Shown here in pieces: positions 31,641-38,685 of a stretch of 64,000 nt of DNA. The translations under genes and the position numbers were made by a program. The stretch spans positions 62,001 to 126,000 of the forward strand of contig JACPOK010000016.1 in assembly GCA_016191525.1 (NCBI GenBank), in the 5' to 3' direction. The notes below the pieces were generated by a model. That model made no database searches. It saw nothing but the letters and a program-made list of their open reading frames with translations, and had not been told where the DNA came from. The DNA comes from Burkholderiales bacterium (GTDB lineage: Bacteria > Pseudomonadota > Gammaproteobacteria > Burkholderiales > Burkholderiaceae_C). Positions within the stretch are counted from its first letter, which is position 1; the number at the start of each line of letters is the position of its first letter.

Positions 31641-33569
31641 CTAGAAAATGGATTGCGCGGCCTCGGCCACGCCGGCGCGCGCTTCGTCCCAGCGGGTGAT
31701 CAGCCGGGCGTAGCGCTGCGAGATGTCATCGATGACCTGTTCGTCGGTGGCCGCGCCGGCGAACCACAGCGCCGCGGCGTCGGCGAAGATCGAGCGGCCC
31801 ACCGCGAAGCCGCGGCAGATGGCGTGCGGCGCGGCGATGCGGAAACTGCGCTCCAGCTCCTGCTCGCTTGCCTCCAGCCCCAGCACCAGCACGCCGCGGC
31901 AATGCCGGTCGCGCTCATGGATAACGCTGGCGATGCTGCGCCACTCCTCATCACCATCGCAGGGCGGCAGCTTCCACCAGTCGGGATAGATGCCGGCCGC
32001 GTAGATCTGCTCCATGGCGGTGACCAGGGTGGTGGGGTCGCGCTGCATTTCGCGCGGCGGGATCACCTCGACCAGGAATTCGTGGCCGGTGGCGGTGCTG
32101 GCCTGCTGCAGCAGCGCCAGGCTGTCCAGCTGCACGGCGCGAAGCGCCGCATCGTCACGCGGGTGGTAGCTCACCAGGCACTTGGCCACATGTTCGGCCG
32201 GCCAGGTGCGCATCTCCAGCGCCAGGCCGGGGCCGGCCTCGAAGGCCAGCGGCCGCGAGCCGGGCAGTTCCACCGGCCGCGCCACCCACCAGCCCTTGCC
32301 GGTGACCGAAGGCAGCACCTCCTCGCCGAAGCGGCCGTCCAGGATGACGCCCACGCCGGTGCGCTTGCCGGCGCCGCGCCGCGCGCCCTCGGCGATCAGG
32401 CGCTTGAACTGGCTGATGCGGCCGCTGCCGGCGCCATGGCGCGCAGCCATCTCTTCCAGCTGGCTGCGGTGGTCGAAAGCCAGCACCACCAGCTCATCCC
32501 ACCGGCGGGTGCGCGTGGTGGCGCGGTGCAGGTGTTCCAGCCGCGCGTCCTCGCGCAGGCGCCGGGTGGGCGAGCCGTTGCGCACGAAGTCCTGCAGCTC
32601 CTCCCAGCTGGCCATGGCGGGCGCGCAGCCGTGGCGCGATACCACGATGGCGCCGCAGGCGTTGGCCCAGGTGCAGCATTCGGCAAGGGGCTCGTCGCGT
32701 AGCCAGCCGCGCAGGAAGCCCGCCATGAAGGCATCGCCCGCCCCCAGCACGTTGAACACTTCCACCGGGAAGCCCGGGCCCTTGTGGCCCAGTTCGATGT
32801 CCGCCGGAATAGCGCCGTCGAACACCACGCAGCCCATGGGCCCGCGCTTGACTACCAGCACGGCCTTGGTGAGTTCACGCAGGCGGCGCAGCGCGGCCAG
32901 GGTGTCGGTGCTGCCGCCGGCGATGTGGATTTCCTCTTCCGTGCCCACGACCAGGTCGCACTCGGGAATCACTGTCTGCAGGTGCGCGCTGACCTCGCTG
33001 GAGGGCACGAAGCGCTGCTCGCCCATGCCGGGGCTGGTCAGCCCCCACAGCACCGGCCGGTAGTCGATGTCCAGTACCACTCGGGTGCCGCGCGCCTTGG
33101 CCAGCGCCATGGCCAGGCGGCAGGCCTTGTAGGTTTGCGGCTGCGACAGGTGCGTGCCCGAGATGAGCAGGCCGGTGGCCGAGGCGATGAAGTCGGCGTC
33201 GAAGTCCTCCGCGGAGATGCCCATGTCCGCGCAGTTGTCGCGGTAGAACACCAGCGGGAAGGTCTCGCGGTCCTGGATGCCCAGGAACACCAGCGCGGTG
33301 AGGCGCTTCGGATCGGTCTTGACGTGGCCGACATCCACGCCTTCGGCGGCCAGCGCCTCGCGCACGAAGCGGCCGTTATGCTCGTCGCCCACGCGGGTGA
33401 GCATCGCGGGCTTGAGCCCGAGCCGCGCCACGCCGACGGCGGTGTTGGCCGGCGAGCCGCCCAGGTACTTGCTGAAGCTCTGCATGTCCTCCAGCCGGCC
33501 GCCGATCTGGTCGCCATAGAGGTCGACCGCGGCGCGGCCCACACAGATCAAGTCAAACTGGCGGCTCAT
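31641..33569 (-). CDS. iolC: IolC-type sugar kinase fused to DUF2090 aldolase-like domain
   Basis: A 642-residue two-domain protein. Residues 1-330 are a PfkB kinase (DLICVGRAAVDLYG at the start, YLGGSPANTAVGVARLG, and GAGDAFMAGFLRG with the catalytic Asp). Residues about 340-640 form the DUF2090 domain (DELVVLAFDHRSQLEEMAAR, LVEVIPPREMQ), thought to be a class I-type aldolase. The fusion is known as bacterial IolC, which phosphorylates 5-dehydro-2-deoxygluconate in inositol breakdown, the fused part probably cleaving the product. No iolB, iolD, iolE or iolG is present here, so the substrate may differ. It overlaps the RpiR gene by four bases. Confidence 0.85.
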   Translation of the reverse strand: MSRQFDLICVGRAAVDLYGDQIGGRLEDMQSFSKYLGGSPANTAVGVARLGLKPAMLTRVGDEHNGRFVREALAAEGVDVGHVKTDPKRLTALVFLGIQDRETFPLVFYRDNCADMGISAEDFDADFIASATGLLISGTHLSQPQTYKACRLAMALAKARGTRVVLDIDYRPVLWGLTSPGMGEQRFVPSSEVSAHLQTVIPECDLVVGTEEEIHIAGGSTDTLAALRRLRELTKAVLVVKRGPMGCVVFDGAIPADIELGHKGPGFPVEVFNVLGAGDAFMAGFLRGWLRDEPLAECCTWANACGAIVVSRHGCAPAMASWEELQDFVRNGSPTRRLREDARLEHLHRATTRTRRWDELVVLAFDHRSQLEEMAARHGAGSGRISQFKRLIAEGARRGAGKRTGVGVILDGRFGEEVLPSVTGKGWWVARPVELPGSRPLAFEAGPGLALEMRTWPAEHVAKCLVSYHPRDDAALRAVQLDSLALLQQASTATGHEFLVEVIPPREMQRDPTTLVTAMEQIYAAGIYPDWWKLPPCDGDEEWRSIASVIHERDRHCRGVLVLGLEASEQELERSFRIAAPHAICRGFAVGRSIFADAAALWFAGAATDEQVIDDISQRYARLITRWDEARAGVAEAAQSIF

Positions 33570-34423
33570 GCCTTGCCCTTTCTGGATGTTTTGGGTTCGG
33601 GCTTTTCAGCCAGGTGGTGGCCGGTGCTCATGACCAGCGCCTGCGCCAGGCAAAGCGGCGCCACCAGCGAGCGGAACGCGCGCGATGAATCGTCGGCCAG
33701 CTCGAAGCACACCTTGGCGTGTTCCAGCAGCGGTGACAGCGGCCCGTCGGTGATGGCCACCACCGGCACGCCGCGCCTGGCGCAGCCGCGGGCGGCATCG
33801 ATCACCTCCGGCGCGTAGCTGCGGAAGCTGGCGACCAGCAGCACGTCGCCCTTGTCGATGGCGCGCAGGCTCTCCTGCAGCATGCCGCCCGCGCCGTCCA
33901 GCAGGTGCGTGCGCAGCTCCAGCTGGCCCAGCGCATAGGCCAGGTAGCTGGCCACCGGAAAGGAACGGCGCTGCGCCAGCACGTGGATGCGCTCGGCACC
34001 GGCCAGCAGCCGCACGGCCGCCTTGAGGTCGCTCTCGCGGATGTTCTCCTCCAGGTGGCCCAGCTCGCCCACCGAGTCCCCGACCAGCTGGTGCAGCACG
34101 CCGGCGGGTGCGCGCTGGCCATTGACCTGCTTGCGGCGCAGCACGTCGATGCGCTCGCGGTAGCTGGCGGAGCGCTCCACCAGGTGGCCGCGGAACACCT
34201 GCTGCATCTCGGAGAAACCCCCGTAGCCCAGGGCATTGGCGAAGCGGATCATGGCCGAGGGCTGCACCTCGGTGGCCTCGGCCACCGCGGCCACGGTGCC
34301 CAGCGCAAGCTCCGCCGGCTTTTCCAGGGCGAAGCGCGCGATGCGCTGCAGCTGCTTGGACATATCCGGATAGGCCCGCGTGATGGCGTCCTTCAGTTCG
34401 TCGTAGTTGGTGGCGCTGTCCAT
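33566..34423 (-). CDS. MurR/RpiR-family transcriptional regulator
   Basis: A 285-residue regulator. The N-terminal RpiR helix-turn-helix (about residues 10-85) contains AAVAEATEVQPSAMIRFANA, and a SIS sugar-phosphate-binding domain follows (about 130-260, RIHVLAQRRSFPVASYLAYA and VLLVASFRSYAPEVIDAARG). These proteins respond to phosphorylated sugars, and IolR-type regulators of inositol genes in proteobacteria belong here. First gene of the leftward operon, facing two matching operators at 34467-34510. Confidence 0.88.
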   Translation of the reverse strand: MDSATNYDELKDAITRAYPDMSKQLQRIARFALEKPAELALGTVAAVAEATEVQPSAMIRFANALGYGGFSEMQQVFRGHLVERSASYRERIDVLRRKQVNGQRAPAGVLHQLVGDSVGELGHLEENIRESDLKAAVRLLAGAERIHVLAQRRSFPVASYLAYALGQLELRTHLLDGAGGMLQESLRAIDKGDVLLVASFRSYAPEVIDAARGCARRGVPVVAITDGPLSPLLEHAKVCFELADDSSRAFRSLVAPLCLAQALVMSTGHHLAEKPEPKTSRKGKA

Positions 34424-34466
34424 GGGGGCTGTGAGTGGTCTTTGGAAGAGGTATCGGGAAAGTACT

Positions 34467-34480
34467 AGAACAAATATTCT
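34467..34480. promoter_or_regulatory. Operator copy 1, AGAA-N6-TTCT
   Basis: AGAACAAATATTCT shows AGAA/TTCT dyad symmetry and is repeated almost unchanged 30 bases downstream. It sits in the AT-rich 123-base region between the RpiR and LivM starts, the natural target for the RpiR regulator. Confidence 0.6.
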
Positions 34481-34496
34481 TGCATGTACGAATATT

Positions 34497-34510
34497 AGAA
34501 CGTATATTCT
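34497..34510. promoter_or_regulatory. Operator copy 2, AGAA-N6-TTCT
   Basis: AGAACGTATATTCT differs from copy 1 only at the central three bases. The start-to-start distance of 30 bases is close to three helical turns. It lies just upstream of TTGACA (34515-34520), a candidate -35 element for the livM operon. Confidence 0.6.
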
Positions 34511-34546
34511 GTTTTGACAAGATTGTTTTTCAAAGGGTTTTCCTCA

Positions 34547-35578
34547 ATGCCTTCATCGCCCGGCCCCGCCGCCCTGTTTCCGCTGCCCATGGTGATCACC
34601 GTGGCGGTGCTGCTGTCCACGCCTTTATGGCTGGCGCGCGCCGGCCTGTACCAGTACCTCGCGCTGGAAATCATGATCTGGATGCTGTTCGCCCTGGGCT
34701 ACAACCTGCTGCTGGGCACCAGCGGCCTGCCCTCGTTCGGCCACGGCGCCTACTTCGGCATCGGCGCCTATGCGTTCGGCCTGCTGCAGCACAAGCTGTG
34801 GGCCAACCTGTGGTTCGACCTGGCCGGTGCCGTGCTGGTGGCCGCCGCGTTCGGCGCGGTGGTGGCCCTGTTCATCTCGCACCGGCGGGGGATTTATTAC
34901 GCCCTGCTCACCATCGCGTTCGGCCAGGTGTTCTGGTTCGTCTCGGGCAAGTGGCACACGCTGACAGGGGGCGAGGATGGCCTGCTGGGCATCAAGCGCC
35001 TGCCCGCCGATTTCGGCTTCGCTGTGATTAACCTCCAGAGCAATGAAGCCCTTTTTTATTTCTGCCTCGCGGTGTTCACGCTGGCGATGATGGCGCTGTG
35101 GCGGCTGGTGCATTCGCCGCTGGGCCGCGTGCTCAGCGCCATCAAGCAAAACGAGATGCGCGCCTCCTTCGTGGGCCACAACGTATGGCTCTACAAGTGG
35201 CTGGCATTCACCCTGTCGGCCGGCGTGGCCGGGCTGGCGGGCGCTCTGTTCGCGATGGCGCAGCAGTCGGCCTACCCGAACGTAATGAGCCTGCACAACT
35301 CGGGCTTCGTCGTGATGATGGTGCTGATCGGCGGCGGCCTGGTGAGCTTCTGGGGCCCCGTGATCGGCGCGGCCTTCTTCATCCTCTCGCGCGACCTGCT
35401 GGGCGCCTACACCGAGACCTGGCTGCTCTGGTATGGCCTCGTGTTCATGGCGCTGGTGCTGTTCAAGCCCGAAGGCGTGGCCGGTGTCTGGCAGGCCTGG
35501 CGCGCCAAGAAATCCCGCGCCCCGGCCGCCATGGCCGTGGCGCCCCTGCCCAAGGAGGCACGCGATGCCGCTGTTTGA
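34547..35578 (+). CDS. Branched-chain-type (HAAT) ABC transporter permease, LivM-like
   Basis: A 343-residue permease with about nine membrane segments and the LivM signature region NLLLGTSGLPSFGHGAYFGIGAYAFG, plus the coupling helix GHNVWLYKWLAFTLSA. It heads the rightward operon; LivH is in the leftward one. The ATG at 34547 follows AAAGGG. The gene overlaps livG by 14 bases. Confidence 0.88.
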   Translation: MPSSPGPAALFPLPMVITVAVLLSTPLWLARAGLYQYLALEIMIWMLFALGYNLLLGTSGLPSFGHGAYFGIGAYAFGLLQHKLWANLWFDLAGAVLVAAAFGAVVALFISHRRGIYYALLTIAFGQVFWFVSGKWHTLTGGEDGLLGIKRLPADFGFAVINLQSNEALFYFCLAVFTLAMMALWRLVHSPLGRVLSAIKQNEMRASFVGHNVWLYKWLAFTLSAGVAGLAGALFAMAQQSAYPNVMSLHNSGFVVMMVLIGGGLVSFWGPVIGAAFFILSRDLLGAYTETWLLWYGLVFMALVLFKPEGVAGVWQAWRAKKSRAPAAMAVAPLPKEARDAAV

Positions 35579-36311
35579 GGCCAAGGGCCTGTCCAAGCGC
35601 TTCGGCGCGCAAGTGGTGCTGCAGGACATCACGCTTTCATTCGACGAGGGCCAGTTGGCCGGCATCATGGGCCCGAACGGCGCCGGCAAGACCACCTGCT
35701 TCAACGTGCTCACCGGCCGCTTCGCGCCCGACCGCGGCCGCGTTACTTTCAATGGCGAGGACATCACCGGCCTGCAGCCTCGCGAAATTGCGCGCATGGG
35801 CATCTCGCGCTCGTTCCAGATCATGAACCTGTTCAACGACTACACCGCCCTGGACAACGTGCTGGTGGCCACGCCCCACGTGCGCAGGCAGGGCTTCAAC
35901 TGCTGGCGCGACCTGGGCGCCGACAGCGCGGCGCAGGACATCGCCGCCGCTGTGATTGCGCGCGTCGGCCTCAAGGGCAAGGAACACGTGCCGGCCAAGA
36001 GCCTTTCGTACGGCGAGCGGCGGGCGCTGGAGATCGGCGTTGCACTCGCCGCCGAGCCTCGCATGCTGTTCCTGGACGAGCCCACCGCCGGCCTGGGCGC
36101 GGAAGGCACGGCGCGCCTCGCGGACCTGGTGCAAAGCCTCAAGCGCCAGCTCACCATCGTCATCATCGAACACGACATGCAATTTCTCTTCCGCCTGGCC
36201 GACAAGGTCTCCGTCATCCACTGGGGCCAGGTGATCGCGCAGGGCACGCCCGCGCAACTGCAGCAAAACGAGTGGGTGCGCCGTTCCAACCTGGGGGCGC
36301 TGGCAGCATGA
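35565..36311 (+). CDS. HAAT ABC transporter ATPase, LivG-like
   Basis: A 248-residue nucleotide-binding subunit: Walker A GPNGAGKTT, signature in LSYGERRALEIG (LSYGE, an accepted LivG variant), Walker B MLFLDEPTAGL and H-loop IIEHDMQF. A strong AAGGAGG lies 8 bases before the ATG, inside livM. It energises the LivH/LivM channel with LivF. Confidence 0.9.
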   Translation: MPLFEAKGLSKRFGAQVVLQDITLSFDEGQLAGIMGPNGAGKTTCFNVLTGRFAPDRGRVTFNGEDITGLQPREIARMGISRSFQIMNLFNDYTALDNVLVATPHVRRQGFNCWRDLGADSAAQDIAAAVIARVGLKGKEHVPAKSLSYGERRALEIGVALAAEPRMLFLDEPTAGLGAEGTARLADLVQSLKRQLTIVIIEHDMQFLFRLADKVSVIHWGQVIAQGTPAQLQQNEWVRRSNLGALAA

Positions 36312-37039
36312 GCGCAGTTTTGAAACACGCGCCCGCCGATGCGATGCTGTCGGTGGACCGCATCAGCACCTTCTACGGCGAGACTCAGGCATTGTTCAAC
36401 GTGTCGCTGGAAGTCGGGCCCGGCGAGGTGGTCGCCCTGCTGGGCCCCAACGGCGCCGGCAAGACCACCACGCTGCGCTCCATCCTGGGCCTGACGCCCG
36501 CCCGCAGCGGCACGGTGCGCTTTGACGGCCGCGACGTGACGCGCGTGGCCACGCACGAGATTGCGCGCAGCGGCGTCGGCTGGGTGCCGGACGACCGGCG
36601 CATCTTCCCCACGCTGACCGTGGCGCGCAACCTGGCCATCGCCCGCAAGAAGACCCGCTTTCGCGCCTGGAGCGAGAAGGAATGCTTCGAGATCTTCAGC
36701 GCCATGGAATACCTGATGCACCGCGAGTGCGAGAACCTGTCGGGCGGCGAGATGCAGATGGTGGCGATTTCGCGCGCGCTGCTCGGCTCGCCCGGCCTGG
36801 TGCTGTTCGACGAGCCCAGCCAGGGCCTGGCGCCCAAGGTGGTGCAGGACGTGATGAAGACCATCGCACGCCTGCGCCGCGAAGGCATCTCGGTGCTGGT
36901 GGTGGAGCAGAACGTGCAGAGCGCGCTGGAGGTGGCGGACCGCTGCTATGTGATGAACCTGGGCACCATCGTTCACGAAGGCCCGGCCGCGCAGCTGCGC
37001 GAGGATGCAACGCTGCGCCGGCAGCTTCTGGGGGTTTGA
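36308..37039 (+). CDS. HAAT ABC transporter ATPase, LivF-like
   Basis: A 243-residue nucleotide-binding subunit: Walker A GPNGAGKTT, signature LSGGEMQM, Walker B VLFDEPSQGL, and the LivF pattern GIGWVPDDRRIFP-like block (GVGWVPDDRRIFPTLTV). ATGA overlap with livG and a one-base stop/start overlap with the next ATPase gene show tight coupling. Confidence 0.9.
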   Translation: MSAVLKHAPADAMLSVDRISTFYGETQALFNVSLEVGPGEVVALLGPNGAGKTTTLRSILGLTPARSGTVRFDGRDVTRVATHEIARSGVGWVPDDRRIFPTLTVARNLAIARKKTRFRAWSEKECFEIFSAMEYLMHRECENLSGGEMQMVAISRALLGSPGLVLFDEPSQGLAPKVVQDVMKTIARLRREGISVLVVEQNVQSALEVADRCYVMNLGTIVHEGPAAQLREDATLRRQLLGV

Positions 37040-37662
37040 TGAGCACACCGATTCTCCGTGTCGAGAACCTTTCCAAGCAGTACACCCGCGGCGTGCTGAA
37101 CAAGCAGGTGACTTTTTCACTGGCGGCCGACTTCACCATCGACCAGCCCGGCGTGGTGGGCGTGATGGGCCCCAACGGTTCGGGCAAGACCACGCTGTTC
37201 GAGCTGATCACCGGCAGCAACCTGCCCACGGCCGGCCGCGTGCTGATCGACGGCCAGGACATCCACCAGGTGCAGACGCGCCAGCGCGACCGCATGGCGA
37301 TCCACTACCACCAGTCGTACCAGGTGCGATCGTTCCAGCGCAGCAAGCCCGACTTCATGCTGGAGGGCGCGAACAGCCTGTCGCCGCGCGTGCATTTGTT
37401 CGACGAGCCGCAGTTCAACACGCAGGATGGCTATATCGGCTTCATGCTGGAGTTCTTCCGCAAGCTGCGCGGCGAAGGCAAGCTGGTGTTCCTGTGCCTG
37501 CACCCCAATGAGCCGTACCACATCGACATCCTGCGCGAGAGCTGCGAGCGCTTCATCTTCGTGCAGAAGGGTGTCGTCAGCCAGGCGCCCGACTTCGACA
37601 CGCTGGTGCAGGACGAGCGCGTGCGCGCCTACCTGGGCAAGCTGGCGCCGGTGCCGGCCTAG
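37039..37662 (+). CDS. Third, atypical ABC ATPase without LSGGQ signature
   Basis: A 207-residue ABC ATPase with Walker A at residues 44-52 (GPNGSGKTT), Walker B at 118-123 (VHLFDE) and a His switch in FLCLHPNEP. Between them the helical subdomain is shortened and no LSGGQ-like signature exists; the corresponding stretch reads LEGANSLSPRV. Standard HAAT transporters have two ATPases, so this is a surplus subunit. Stop and start overlap with livF. It may be a regulatory or degenerate partner that supplies only one half-site, or a mechanoenzyme recruited from another ABC class. No family assignment is possible from here. Confidence 0.75.
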   Translation: MSTPILRVENLSKQYTRGVLNKQVTFSLAADFTIDQPGVVGVMGPNGSGKTTLFELITGSNLPTAGRVLIDGQDIHQVQTRQRDRMAIHYHQSYQVRSFQRSKPDFMLEGANSLSPRVHLFDEPQFNTQDGYIGFMLEFFRKLRGEGKLVFLCLHPNEPYHIDILRESCERFIFVQKGVVSQAPDFDTLVQDERVRAYLGKLAPVPA

Positions 37663-37723
37663 GCCTAGTCAGGAGGCACCGCGGCAGGAGAAGCGGGGTG
37701 TCGAGCTGTGGACGGAGGGGTTT

Positions 37724-37826
37724 GCGTGGGCCATGGATGCCGGCTAGCCGTCGCGGCGAATGTCCCCCGGCGCCGGGAGGGCGCCTCCTCCTTGATTTCG
37801 CCGCGGCGGCTAGCCGGCACCCATGG
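37724..37826 (-). repeat. Interspersed repeat family 2, copy 2
   Basis: The minus strand carries the same 44-base core found in copies 1 and 3, with no base change. Flanking arms (CCATGG-TGCCGGCTAGCCG on one side, CGGCTAGCCGGC-CCATGG on the other) pair into a long stem of about 30 bases with a few mismatches. It lies just past the end of the transporter operon and is inverted relative to copy 3. Confidence 0.7.
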
Positions 37827-37869
37827 CTTGCCTGCGTTTCTTGACGCCCGAGTTTCAAAACCCCGAGGC

Positions 37870-37897
37870 CGATATTTCAACAATGCTTGAAATATCG
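37870..37897. repeat. Perfect 11-6-11 AT-rich inverted repeat
   Basis: CGATATTTCAA and TTGAAATATCG flank a six-base centre CAATGC. Perfect arms and AT-richness contrast with the surrounding GC-rich repeats. Possible operator, recombination site or hairpin; there is no T-run for an intrinsic terminator. Confidence 0.6.
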
Positions 37898-38023
37898 ATG
37901 GATTCCGGGAGAAAAAAAGACACTGCGGGGCCTCTCCACCAGGAATCCGTTACGCAGGCCTGGCGCGGCTTGTGGGCACAAAAAGGCCTGCGAGCCGCAT
38001 GGATAGCGCGTGAGGCGCATGAA

Positions 38024-38127
38024 GGATTGGGCCGGCAGGGCGCTCTGCGCAGCGAAATCAAGGAGGAGGCGCCCTCCCGGCGCCGGGGGACATTCGCTGC
38101 GCAGAGTGCCCTGCCGGCGCAATCCCG
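38024..38127 (+). repeat. Interspersed repeat family 2, copy 3
   Basis: The identical 44-base core is flanked by arms that pair almost perfectly (GCCGGCAGGGCGCTCTGCGC against GCGCAGAGTGCCCTGCCGGC), giving a stem of about 26 base pairs. It lies 16 bases beyond the end of the GNAT gene. Confidence 0.7.
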
Positions 38128-38142
38128 CCACCACGCAGACTC

Positions 38143-38685
38143 CTAGCCCGGGCGGTCCATCCTGTAGACCACATGGCGATCATCATCCGCCGGGTTGTCA
38201 GGCGTGAGCATGCCGGCGGCCACGCGCCTGAATCCCATACGCTCCAGCATTCGCCACGAAGCGGTGTTGTCTTCGTGGACCGGAACAATCACCGAAGGCG
38301 CCGACGGATGGTCGCCCCACAGTCGCTGCGTGAAGGCAGCGATCATCTCCGTCCCCCAGCCCCGGCCGGTTGAGCTTTGCTCACCGATCAGGTAGTCAAT
38401 GCTGAGGGCGCCGGCAGGCACGACGTACAGCCCCTGCATCTCCTGCAGGTATTCGGGATAGTCGTGCCAGCGCAGGCGCTGCGCCAGGCCCGCAGGACGG
38501 CCATTGCGCCAGGCGATGAAGACCTGCGCGGGTTCGGTCCCATCCACGCAGCCGCCGTAGTCGGATTCCATGCCTTCGGGCGTGGCGTCGTCCGCCCACC
38601 AGCGCTGCACGTGCGGCTGCGCCAGCCAGCGGCCGAGCAGCGCGAAGTCAGCGCGCTGAATGGGCCGGAAATCCCAGGCGCTCAC
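38143..38685 (-). CDS. GNAT N-acetyltransferase, AAC(6')-like
   Basis: A 180-residue acetyltransferase. The N-terminal LLGRWLAQPHVQRWWADDATPEG and central SIDYLIGEQSSTGRGWGTEM (acetyl-CoA loop) with the closing NTASWRMLERMGFRRV match the AAC(6') / siderophore-type GNAT group. Chromosomal homologues often act on metabolites or siderophore precursors, and resistance should not be assumed. It overlaps the acetoacetyl-CoA synthetase gene by four bases. Confidence 0.82.
   Translation of the reverse strand: MSAWDFRPIQRADFALLGRWLAQPHVQRWWADDATPEGMESDYGGCVDGTEPAQVFIAWRNGRPAGLAQRLRWHDYPEYLQEMQGLYVVPAGALSIDYLIGEQSSTGRGWGTEMIAAFTQRLWGDHPSAPSVIVPVHEDNTASWRMLERMGFRRVAAGMLTPDNPADDDRHVVYRMDRPG

Larger units (their letters stand above)
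37663..38142. other. Gene-poor 480-base intergenic region
   Basis: No credible gene is seen between the convergent ends of the third ATPase and the GNAT gene. The region holds two family-2 repeats in inverted orientation and, between them, an AT-rich perfect hairpin (37870-37897). Open frames crossing it read through the repeat core and appear in all copies, so they are taken as shadows. Confidence 0.6.

Noticed and set aside
25587..34423. A complete inositol (iol) operon
   Set aside because: Only an IolC-like fusion and a generic RpiR regulator are present; iolB, iolD, iolE and a recognisable iolG are missing, so the inositol label is not supported.
37870..37897. The 11-6-11 inverted repeat as the chromosomal dif site
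   Set aside because: Arms do not resemble the conserved XerC/XerD half-sites, and the parABS region nearby is at the origin, not the terminus.
37883..38146. An 87-codon open frame in the intergenic region
   Set aside because: It starts inside the hairpin and its second half is the translated repeat core, which appears as a similar frame at every copy of family 2. No independent sign of a protein.
38143..38685. Aminoglycoside resistance gene
   Set aside because: The GNAT resembles AAC(6') enzymes only in general pattern, is coupled to a metabolic gene and shows no mobile context.
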